From Lachnospiraceae bacterium (GTDB lineage: Bacteria; Bacillota; Clostridia; Lachnospirales; Lachnospiraceae): DNA of 45,810 nt. The notes below the pieces were generated by a model. The model searched no databases. It was not told the origin of the DNA and saw nothing but the letters and a program-made list of their open reading frames with translations. Numbering within the stretch: the stretch's first letter is position 1; every line of letters begins with the position of its first letter. Both the position numbers and the translations under genes were made by a program. Shown one piece after another: positions 24,101-33,200 of this stretch. The stretch is taken from positions 1 through 45,810 of the forward strand of contig CAJTFL010000029.1 of assembly GCA_910575565.1 (NCBI GenBank), in the 5' to 3' direction.

Positions 24101-25981
24101 CTCCCTGCCCTGTATCAAGGTTTCCGAACCGTCCTTGTGAAGCTGGTACACGGGTAAATCACGGTCAAACAATTCTAATGCGGTTTCCTTTGTAAGCGGC
24201 AGCATTCCCTCCGCCAAATAGCCGTATTCCTCCATCTCCCATAAACCGATCATCGGGTCAGGAAGTGCGTCAATCTCTGCCTGTGCGTCAATAACCGCAA
24301 GGGCAGCTCCCTGGTTTCCTTCCGTTTCCTCATAATAGATACGCTCCGCAAGCTCCCTTGTCTTTTCCATGTCATTCAGCTTAAAGGCGTAATTCACGAT
24401 AAGATTGCGCTCATCATCGGAAAAAGCAGTCTTGGCAAACTCTAACCGGTTGATGATGCCCTCCGCCTGCTTTGCCGGAGAAAGGTGGCGCATCATGGTT
24501 ATCTCTTTTTTAACCAGGTCAATCTCAAAGTCATTAAACTGCGGCATACCGGAATTTCTGCCGCCGCCCACAATGATAGGGATATAGTCAGCCCCACAGC
24601 TTTTCAGACAGTCACGGATATTCTGTGCGTTCTTATCTTCCAGCTTTGTAAGCGCAGCCATGATCTCCTGCACTCCTTCCGGTGTCTTGTTGGTAATGCG
24701 CTCCACCTCAAAACCGTGCGAATGTGTGATTTTCAAAATTACATCATCCGCACTAATCGGCTCCTTTGCCCTCTCGTTCAGTTCCATTTCCGCCTTTATG
24801 TTAATGACTTCGTTTGTGTCGGTATTATACCGGACATCCAAATGGTGTTCCCCAAACTCTTTTGTATCCTGATTGGCAATCTCCGTAGTCCATGCGCCCC
24901 TGCTCTCCAGGTATGCGGCAATATTCAGCCTGTCATTGTCATTCATGGCGGACAGGGTCTCCACAATCTCTGCCGCATCCATTCCCCGGACATTCACAAG
25001 GCTGTACTCGGACAGATCGCTGTTCTGTATCAGCAAAAGGCTCTCTTTCTCCTGCTCCTGCATCAGTTCCCGGTCACGCCGCAATTCCTGAAGCTGCCCC
25101 TCAATCCCCGTGATAAGCTCCGATGCCGTCCTGCGGATTGTGTCAAGGGAAGATTTCAGTTCCCTCATATCACGCCCTGTTGACCACCCGGCAATATACC
25201 CAAAGGAATAATCCGAAGTATCTATGCCGAAATGCTGGCACACGGTGTAGGCAATGCTCTCGGCTTCCACCTCTTTGGTGTTCCTGTCCTTTGCGGGCGC
25301 AAGAATATCCTTGTTGACCTCCTTATCATGCAGCATGGAATGGGCAGTTTCATGCACCATCGTCTTTAAAGTCTGGCTCTCGCTCATGCCCTCCTGCACC
25401 GCAATCCGCTTTTCTGCCGGGCTGAAGAATCCTTTGGAATCGCCGGGAATGTCCTCAAAGCTGACCGGAACCGGCGCAATAAAAGTGACTGCCTTAACAA
25501 AGTCCTCATAGTCCTCCACTGTGGACAGAAGTTCTTTTGCCTCCAGTTCCGGGATCGGCTCACCGTCCGTCTGCGATACGTCAAACACGGACACGGTACG
25601 GAAAGCGGGAATTTTAACCTCGACTTCTTCCGTCTGCGGCATACCGTCCTTATCCAGCATGACCTCCCCGGTCACAGGGTCTAACTTATCCCGTTCCTCT
25701 TTGATCTTATAAGGGGCGGGAGCAAGGATACGGATTCCCCTCTCCCCCTTATTTACATGGCGGTTGAAATTCTTCTGCCACGCCTGGTAGCCTGCCACTA
25801 AGGTTGCGTCAGGGCGCTGTAAAGCTATCAGGAGCGTGTTGTTGAAACTGTAATTATGGAATTTTGACATAGTTGAGAGATAGCTTTTGTATTTCTCGCT
25901 CTCGAAAAGCTCTTTTAAGCCTTCCTCTAGTTTATCAGTGATCTCTTTTACTTTCTGCTTTTCTGTTTTTGCGTCTGCCAT
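21185..25981 (-). CDS. Giant polyvalent protein: ArdC-like, YodL, DUF3849 and nucleotidyltransferase domains
   Basis: A 1598-residue protein. Domains in order: an ArdC-like N-terminus for ssDNA binding (about 1-125, with FNNTLLIALQRPDATLVAGYQAW); a zincin-like part with HETAH near residue 209 and a later acidic zinc-ligand region; a middle with YodL-type domain (about 674-790); DUF3849 (about 829-957) flanked exactly by two copies of the palindrome; a Pro/Glu/Gln-rich linker (about 975-1044); and a polymerase-beta-type nucleotidyltransferase domain with GSRCRG...SDLDVAVEL (about 1230-1250). ArdC-like domains protect incoming conjugative DNA. ATG 25981 is chosen because AAGGA lies 9 nt upstream; a frame from 26092 would cross two terminator hairpins. 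The C-terminus resembles that of the 3445-residue protein. Confidence 0.85.
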   Translation of the reverse strand: MADAKTEKQKVKEITDKLEEGLKELFESEKYKSYLSTMSKFHNYSFNNTLLIALQRPDATLVAGYQAWQKNFNRHVNKGERGIRILAPAPYKIKEERDKLDPVTGEVMLDKDGMPQTEEVEVKIPAFRTVSVFDVSQTDGEPIPELEAKELLSTVEDYEDFVKAVTFIAPVPVSFEDIPGDSKGFFSPAEKRIAVQEGMSESQTLKTMVHETAHSMLHDKEVNKDILAPAKDRNTKEVEAESIAYTVCQHFGIDTSDYSFGYIAGWSTGRDMRELKSSLDTIRRTASELITGIEGQLQELRRDRELMQEQEKESLLLIQNSDLSEYSLVNVRGMDAAEIVETLSAMNDNDRLNIAAYLESRGAWTTEIANQDTKEFGEHHLDVRYNTDTNEVINIKAEMELNERAKEPISADDVILKITHSHGFEVERITNKTPEGVQEIMAALTKLEDKNAQNIRDCLKSCGADYIPIIVGGGRNSGMPQFNDFEIDLVKKEITMMRHLSPAKQAEGIINRLEFAKTAFSDDERNLIVNYAFKLNDMEKTRELAERIYYEETEGNQGAALAVIDAQAEIDALPDPMIGLWEMEEYGYLAEGMLPLTKETALELFDRDLPVYQLHKDGSETLIQGREQVTEYEGIFGIEKADWENEKSLRALQEELAEGRANKEAQLLYGDSDKYGIYQLKDIPEMRQFQFSGTESLKRRGIIKDNLDAIKPENYNLVYVGELSGLQGRTQSATLEAVYEKFNIDHPADYKGHSLSVSDIVVLHEDGKNSAHFVDSFGFTGLPDFMRELEGIEEPEKGEAEPEAPQEETLDTSGHNVQKSDVEKTEQKSYPAFYGHTLVYAMEHGEVDKYLDSRKFDRECKEAIEGTIRQNFDGMHLNHDIVKPLAEQYGSDRIAFVLANTLQQESWDGRFSRDNKAWAAEFYIPENLVHGIDVNRQLIVSSHPAVLDGFIDMFRREVLEKEKEMSAAQEKEPDTSGHDVQKSEPGQAEMEQPKPEPAQTEQPKPEKEEHQETERPEPEQEETPDAKQAEPQSEQNKPEKTDKIQLFEDMEDEDEIIDLGDEKDQVLAQMKKSLKGEQETELAFQMADRFISIQEVDGGYDYSIMGADYKEIDGGVYDNPDVSIREALDDILTDLKDNPFDNGARGNIRDNDELIPIDYDGLMEKAEAANAIEPQAQGNVVENFKAKTNELFHEISEMNPAEIEETVKCHVQAQLDESGIDAEIVDVAVVGSRCRGLEQEGSDLDVAVELSTSEREDVLFDTFNGDALHIGDVKVDINPITAQRTGTLETYLPQVEDYLEGVREAREKEPVSLSQEQAETEVTLTVAECGEFHNLGEFYENIPTVEEAVAIWKQIPPERMNGIPAIGINIHTPGTEAFEDVGMDILTGNRIDLDILEYIPDIKGNPKAMEMIAELVAKLPEMEIDGNMSEEMEARVWEKRMPDLTPAEQLAVEIDRFIYGYDTALYRDNNQSMTENVSEIAEVLKQRDTRDMAMWFADIASDGTEPEERKRAMEFLGKLVEYKPLAKIEEMEEQNYNMVDNVLNNGAGEKAQKEENKKAQDRPAAKPSLKARLAEKKAQVAGQGREQEENIKNKQREM
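23035..23059. repeat. In-frame palindrome, copy 1
   Basis: Perfect 12-nt arms ACTTCTGGACAT and complement around one central base (C). On the minus strand it encodes Thr-Ser-Gly-His-Asp-Val-Gln-Lys at residue 975 of the ArdC-like protein, in a linker at the end of DUF3849. Confidence 0.95.
23524..23548. repeat. In-frame palindrome, copy 2
   Basis: Both 12-nt arms intact, centre T in place of C, which changes Asp to Asn in the encoded peptide (residue 812 of the ArdC-like protein). It sits at the start of the DUF3849 domain, so this domain is bracketed by copies 1 and 2. Confidence 0.95.
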
Positions 25982-26003
25982 ATTTGATTTTCCTTTCTTT
26001 GCA

Positions 26004-26098
26004 TGAAAAAAAGACAATCTGTTATGACTGTCTTTCTTCCCGAAAACAAAAAAAGCAGCGAATTGTTTTATATAATGCAAAAACAAATTCACTGCTTT
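26004..26098 (-). terminator. Two consecutive hairpins before the ArdC-like gene
   Basis: On the minus strand AAAGCAG (26098-26092) pairs with 26058-26052 as part of a longer imperfect stem with a T-run, and a second hairpin pairs AAAGACA (26010-26016) with TGTCTTT (26029-26035), also followed by seven T. Both follow the Rpn-type gene. The second ends only 23 bp before the ArdC-like start codon, so they either insulate that gene or attenuate it. Confidence 0.6.
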
Positions 26099-26125
26099 AC
26101 TACTTGTGTTATTAAGTTGCTGTAA

Positions 26126-27076
26126 TTATGCCAGTACAGGCTCACGCTTTTTGATGATAGCCTCCACTTCCTCAATCGTCTTTTTTACAATCTCTGCAAT
26201 CTGAGCAGAATCATATCCCTTCTCATGCATAGTCATAATCACTTCTGCTAAAGTATTATCCTTGATTCCCTGTGACAAATTACACATGGCGCTCACGTCC
26301 TCTCTTATTCTACCATCTACTACAATACTATACTCTTTTTCAATGATTCCTAATTTTTCATCAACGGTCAGCTCCATTGAAAGCAGCGTACTCAGCAGAC
26401 GGTGAAGCTCATACTTCTCATCATGCTCCGGAAGTTCATTTGATATACCGATCAGGACAATATTCAGCAGGTCAAGCCTGCCTTTCCACGGATAGGAACC
26501 GAGCAGATCGTCTTTCGCAAGATGCACATAAGCCATACTACTTTCGTCCATGCCCATACATCCCCAAATCGAAAAGACACGCCTGATGTCGTTATAGTTT
26601 GTCTTGACAAAATCCCGTTCCTTCTGCGAGGAAACAAGGCGGCTCACATAAAATACTGCCCTGTTTAGGATATGGTAGCCTGACGGTTCATCTTTTTGTG
26701 CTTCGACATTCACGATAACCTGCGAGATACCATCTTTCATCCGCACATAAAAGATAATGTCAAACCTTACAAGCCCCTCGTTAATCTCCGCATTCTCCGT
26801 ATTCATCCCGACAATGCGCTGCCCGTTTTCCAAGCCGTCGTTAGACGGTATTTTTTCAATATTGGTCAGCCCCGGCTCTACCGGAACCACGCTGATAAAT
26901 GGTTCTCCCTCAATATAGGATACCACATCTTTCGGGTTCATTCCCTTAAACTCATCAACCGTCTTTACCAGGATATGCGCCAGAATAATCTTATTTCCCA
27001 ACAGACGTTTTGCCTTATCATCATACTGTGCGTCCTGGTCTGTTGCGCTGACCGCATTTTTTATTTCCGTATCCAT
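26126..27076 (-). CDS. Rpn-type PD-(D/E)XK nuclease (transposase-like)
   Basis: A 316-residue protein of the Rpn/PDDEXK nuclease family (also called recombination-promoting nuclease or putative transposase). The catalytic block is VRFDIIFYVRMKDGISQVIVNVEAQKD (about residues 98-125), with Asp101 and the Glu-x-Gln pair forming the active site. Downstream is the helical region common in this family, and an HTH-like C-terminus (YDSAQIAEIVKKTIEEVEAII). Rpn proteins cut DNA and stimulate RecA-independent recombination. The gene sits between the giant SNF2 and ArdC-like genes and is followed by two terminators, so it looks like cargo inserted into the conjugation operon. Confidence 0.8.
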   Translation of the reverse strand: MDTEIKNAVSATDQDAQYDDKAKRLLGNKIILAHILVKTVDEFKGMNPKDVVSYIEGEPFISVVPVEPGLTNIEKIPSNDGLENGQRIVGMNTENAEINEGLVRFDIIFYVRMKDGISQVIVNVEAQKDEPSGYHILNRAVFYVSRLVSSQKERDFVKTNYNDIRRVFSIWGCMGMDESSMAYVHLAKDDLLGSYPWKGRLDLLNIVLIGISNELPEHDEKYELHRLLSTLLSMELTVDEKLGIIEKEYSIVVDGRIREDVSAMCNLSQGIKDNTLAEVIMTMHEKGYDSAQIAEIVKKTIEEVEAIIKKREPVLA

Positions 27077-27235
27077 CAGCCATAAACCTCCTTTTTGTAT
27101 GGTGGAAACGCAAAAGCCATTCCCAAAAGGTATATGACCTCAATGCCATTATACCCCGAAATCCCGGCTAAATCAATCGGAACTTTATAATTGCCAGTCC
27201 GGACAATGATTGATATTTGATTGGTTTTATGTTTG

Positions 27236-30200
27236 TTACAGCGTTTCCTCCTTCCTTTTCGCTTTTTCAATATCTGCCCGGTCTGCCCCGGACACTTGAG
27301 CTTTGTATGCTGCCAATTTCTCTTTTAACGATGTCTTCTGCGCAGGTTTGTCAGCCATTGCCGCCGCAGCTTTCAGCCCTCCACTGCCTATTGTGTAATC
27401 ATGCCTTGCGTTTTCTACCGGGTACGGTATCGGTGTATTGGCAGCTCTTTCGCCTGTTTCCGGTCTTTCGGAAGTCTTTTCCGTCTGTGCTGACTTCTGG
27501 ACATCATGTCCAGAAGTTTCCTGCCCTCCGTTTTCTTCCTCCGGCCCATCGTCCATGCCAAGCGCATCATCGCCCTTTTCGTCCATGTTGAGCAAAGCAT
27601 TTAAGGCGGACAGCCGTTCCAGTTTTTCCGCAAGCTCCGCTTCCTGTACAAATGGCTTTGTGACCTCCACTTTTGCGGTTTCAAGCTGTCGCTCCACAGT
27701 TTCCAGTTTCGTCTGTGCTTCGGAAAGCTGCTTCGGCATGGATTCCAGTGCATGGTTGATACGGGCAATGTTGCCGAGAGGGTCAGAGCCGACCTCCAGG
27801 TTATGGGAAAGCTGCCCTTTTAAATTCATTACAAATTTGTGGTTGAACGAATCAAAGGACACCGCCATCTTAAACCCGGCATACTCCCCGACCGTGGCAG
27901 TCACATTGACGGTTTTCATCTCCTTGCACATCTCCACAAGCGCTGCCCCGGCTTCCTTTTTGTCCGTATAAACCTTATCCCCGACCTTCATCAAAAACTG
28001 CTCCTTGTCTGCCGGGAGATTTGCTTTTGCGGTCTGAATATCCGCCTCCATGCCCTCTATCCTCTCCTTCAGAATGGCGATCTGCTGTGGGTAGTGCTTT
28101 GCAATATTGTCCTCAAGGCGGTATTTCTGGCTGGTGTGGTTCGCTTTCATCAGCTTCAGCCTTGACACCTGAATATCCAAGTCCATCTTCTGCTTGATAT
28201 ATGGATTCCCGGTAGCCAGGGCTTTCACCTCTGCATAAGTGAGCGCCGCCTCATCCACGTCCTCACAGCTACGCACCGGGGATTTGCTCGTCATGATCTG
28301 CCCGATGAATTTCTGCTTATTCTCAATGAGCTGCCAACTGTACGAATCGAATGTGCCTTCCGTCACATACCGGAAAATCTTAACCTTTGGATTGAGGTTG
28401 CCCTGCCTTAAAATGCGCCCCTCCTGCTGTTCAATGTCGGACGGGCGCCACGGCACATCCAGGTGATGTAAAGCAATCAACCTGTCCTGCACGTTGGTTC
28501 CTGCCCCCATTTTCTGCGTGGAACCCAATAAAAAACGAACCTGCCCGCTTCTTACCTTGCCAAACAGCTCCGCTTTCCTCAATTCCGTATTCGCTTCATG
28601 GATAAACGCTATTTCCTCCGGCGGCACTCCCTTCTCCACCAGCTTGTTTTTTATATCCTCGTAAACATTAAATGTACCATCCCCTTTCGGTGTCGATAAA
28701 TCACAAAAAATTAGCTGGGTGGACTTCTGCTCCTTTGTCTGCTCCCATATCTCAAATGCCTTTCCGACACAGGTTGCCGCTTTGGAAGTTTCATTGTCCG
28801 GCAGCATATCGTTGATAAGGCGCTGATCCAGGGCCAGCTTCCTTCCATCGTTTGTGATTTTCAGCATATTATCGACCGATGCGTCCACCTTGCGGTCACG
28901 CACCGCTTCCGCCCTGTCAGCCAGTGAGGAAACCATATCCTGCTGGTATTCGCTGGGCTTTAATACCACATTTTCATACTCCGCCTCCGGCACGGGCAGC
29001 TTTAGCATATCTGGTGTCTGAATGTCGGCACTCTCTTTGAACAGGGAGATCAGTTCCGGCAGGTTGAAGAATTTCGCAAATCTTGTCTTTGCACGGTATC
29101 CGGTTCCCTCCGGGGCTAATTCTATCGCTGTCTGAGTTTCTCCAAAAGAGGAAGCCCAACTGTCAAAATGCCCAAGCCCTAACTTCTGCAACGTGCCGTA
29201 CTGGAGATAGCGCATATTCGTATATAATTCCGTCATACTGTTGCTGATCGGCGTTCCGGTTGCGAAAGTCACGCCCTTGCCGCCCGTCAGTTCATCCAGG
29301 TACTGGCACTTTGCGAACATATCCGAGGACTTCTGCGCCTCCGTCTGTGCGATGCCCGCCACGTTCCGCATCTTTGTGTATAGGAAAAGATTTTTGTAAA
29401 AATGGCTTTCGTCCACGAAAAGCCTGTCAACGCCAAGCTGCTCAAAGGTCACGACGTTATCTTTCCTCGATGTATCGTTCAGCTTTTCAAGCCTTGCCTC
29501 AAGAGATTTCCTTGTTTTCTCCATCTGCTTAATGGTATAGCGTTCCCCGTTGTCGGCTTTCGCCTGCTCTATGGCAAGCTCTATCTCGCTGATCTGGCGC
29601 TCGATCATGGCTTCCTGTCGCTCAACTGACAGCGGGATTTTCTCAAACTGCGAATGCCCGATAATCACCGCATCATAGTCACCTGTCGCTATCCGGGAAC
29701 AGAACTTCTTCCGGTTGGCAGGCTCAAAATCTTTCTTTGTTGCCGCAAGGATATTTGCGCCGGGATATAAACGGAGAAAATCACTCGCCCACTGCTCCGT
29801 CAAATGGTTCGGAACCACAAACAGGCTCTTTTGGCATAAGCCTAACCGCTTGCTCTCCATCGCCGCCGCTGTCATCTCAAAGGTCTTGCCCGCCCCGACA
29901 CAATGCGCCAGTAAGGTATTATCCCCGTATAAAACGTGTGCGACTGCGCTTTTCTGGTGGGGCTTCAATTCAATATCCGGTGTCATGCCAGGGAATTTCA
30001 GATGCTCGCCGTCATACTCCCTCGGCCTTGTGGAATTGAACAGCTTATTGTATTTCGCCACCAAGTCCTGCCGCCTGTCCGGGTCACGGAATACCCAGTC
30101 CTTAAAGGCTTCCCGTATGGTGTCCTGCTTCTGCGCCGCAAGAGTGGTTTCCTTTTTATTCAAAACCCGCTTTTCTTTCCCTTCCTCCGTGATTGTGTCA

Positions 30201-33200
30201 TACACCCGGCTGTCCTTTAAATTCAGGGAATCCTCCAAAATCTGGTAGGCGTTCCTGCGGCTCGTTCCGTAAGTCATGTTCACGAGGGAATTTCCGTAGT
30301 CCGCATTTTTACCCTTGACGTTCCACTGTCCGGTCACGCCGGAAAACTGTATGCCCATGACGTTCCTGTCAAGCAAATGCTGCGGCGTTTCAAAGGTGTC
30401 ACGCATGAAATCCTCCAGGTATTCCGGCTTCACCCATGTTGCGCCGATACGCACCTCGATCTCGCTTGCGTCAAGCTCTTTGGGCTGCACCTGCGTGAGC
30501 GCCTGCACGTTCACGGTATATTCCGGGTGGTTCTCCGCATAGGTTTTCGCCGTTTCCAGCTTGTCACGGACATTGCCGCTCAGATACTCGTCCGCCGTTT
30601 CCCATTTATCCGTCACGGGATTCTGGAAGATAATACCCGTCAGTTCCTCTTTTATCCTGTCAACGCTTTTCCCGGACAGCTCCGCCATATAGTCAAGGTC
30701 AACCCTCGCCTTCTCCGACAGCGACACCGCAAGGGCTTCGGTTGCCGTGTCAACGCTTGTGACAACCTCCGCTTTCTTAATGGTACGCTTCGTGAACATA
30801 TCCGCCTTGCCCACAAATTTGCCTTCCTCGTCCGTCTTTTCAAGGGAGCATAGCAGACAATAGCTGCTGTCCTGGTTAAACGCCCTCTTGTTGGTCTGGG
30901 AATTGATAAGCCCGTACTTTTTGGAGAAATCATCGTACAGCCGGTTTAACTCCGCCTGCTTCTCCTTAATGACGGTATCCGGGTATTCCTGAAGCTGCAC
31001 GTTAATCAGTTCCTGCGTACAATCCCGGATACCCACCATGCCCTTAATACGCTCCAGCATGGAATCTTTCATGTCCACAGGCTTCATAACGGAGTTTTCC
31101 CGGTAATAGACCTTATCCTCCACAAGCGTATAACTGTAATTCTTTACCTCCGGGTCTGCCGGGATTGTCTGGTCTGACAGTTCATCGTCCAGCCCGTCAA
31201 GCTCTGCTTCCTCAATCTCCCCGTCAATGCGGCTTATGGCTTCCGCAAGCTGCTCCGCAAATGGCCTTGATGTGTCGGGCTGGCAGGTGCTTTCCATCCC
31301 ATACGGGCCGGAAACCATCTCCATTTTCCCCACGATCATCTCCGGGTGTTCGGCAAAATAGCTGTTCATGGCGATGCCGTTTTCATCTTCTGAAAGGTGT
31401 ACCCAATCCGGCTCCAGATCTATAACCCGATCACGCTTCTTTAAGAATAAAATATCGGAAGTGACTTCCGTTCCTGCGTTCTCCTTAAAAGCAGTGTTCG
31501 GCAGTCTGACCGCCCCCAAAAGCTCCGCCCTCTGCGCAAGGTATTTCCGCACTTCCGGGCTTTTCTTATCCATTGTCCCCTTGCTCGTCACGAAAGCGAC
31601 CACGCCGCCCGGACGCACTTTATCCAAAGCCTTTGCGAAAAAGTAATCGTGAATGAGGAAATTATTTTTATCATACTGCCTGTCAGACACTTTATATTGT
31701 CCGAAAGGCACATTTCCCACCGCCACGTCAAAGAAATCATTCGGGTAGTCCGTCTTTTCAAAGCCGGAGATTTTAATGTTGGCTTTCGGGTAAAGCTGTT
31801 TCGCAATCCGCCCGGTGATCCCGTCCAGTTCCACACCGTACAGCCTGCTCTCCTGCATATTCTCCGGCAGCATACCGAAGAAATTGCCGATGCCCATTGC
31901 AGGCTCCAATACATTTCCCTTTTCAAACCCCATATGTTCCAGGGCTTCATAGATACTGCGGATAATCACGGGGCTTGTGTAATGGGCATTTAAGGTACTC
32001 TCCCTTGCGGAAGCGTATTCCGCATCCGACAAAAGGCTCTTTAATTCCCGGTATTCCCCCGCCCATGCGCTTTTGCTTTCGTCAAAGGCATCCGCAAGGC
32101 CGCCCCACCCCACATACTGCGCTAAAATCTTCTGTTCCTCCGGTGTGGCTATGCGGTTTTCTCCCTCAATCTTTTCGAGGGTGCGGATTGCTTCTATGTT
32201 TTTCCTGAATTTTTCCTTCGGTGAGAATCCTGCTCCCACCTTTGCCCCATCCATTCCGGGAGAATCTTCTGTGATATGGAAATTAACGGCTCCGGACTTG
32301 TTGGTCTCAGGTTCTGCCTGTTTTGTGGGAATCCTAGTCTCCGGCTCCGGCAGGGCATTTCCTGTTTCCTCCGCTAACAGCCGTTCAAAATTTTCCTTAC
32401 TCTCTGCCCGGAAGATCGGGTAAAGCAGTTTCGGGTCACGGAGCTGCACTTCCCTGTCGGAAATATTCTCAATGATAAACTCCGTTCCCTCAATGGTGAC
32501 AGTATCGCCAACTTTATAATCCGGCTTTTCCGGTTCAGGCTTTTCCCTCTTTAATTTGTCCGGTTCGGCTTTCTCCGGCTCCCCGAAGTGCAGCTTTTCA
32601 ATAACCACATCATAGGGCAGATTGTTCTTTTCGCCCGGATAGACCTTTACGGTTTCCGTTGTGTATCCCGTCTGCTCAGGCTCCTTTTCTTCTGACGCAA
32701 ACAAGTACGAGTTCCGTTCATCCTGCCGCAGCAGCTTCTCAAAGTTTTCCTTACTCTCCAAACGGCGAGGGGGATTGGTCAGGGAGCGATCCATGATCTC
32801 CACATTCCAATCATCGATTCGGGTAATCTCATAGAACTTATTGTCCAGATATACTTTATTCCCAATCCGGTAATTCCGCTTCTGGACATCATGTCCAGAA
32901 GTTTCCGGCTCCTGCCCCTGCGCCAATATCCCCTTTACCTGTTCCTGCGTCAGCTCCCCGGTTTCCAGCTTCCCCAACAGTTCCCGGCACTGTTCCGCCG
33001 TTCCCACAAAAAGCACGTCACGGGGGATTGCCCTTCCATTTCCCTCTCTCTCATATGCCTGCAAGAAAAAGCGGTCATTGACGCTCTCGCTGCGGGGATT
33101 GGCTTCCATCTTGTAAAGATATTCCGGCTTAGTTCCTGACTTTTGGACATCGTGTCCAGAAGTTTCCGGTTCTTGCCTGCCCTGCCCCCGGTGGTCAATA

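Noticed and set aside
27076..27270. A 64-codon open frame between the Rpn and giant genes
   Set aside because: Overlaps the end of the giant gene, basic N-terminus comes from that overlap, and no ribosome site is present.
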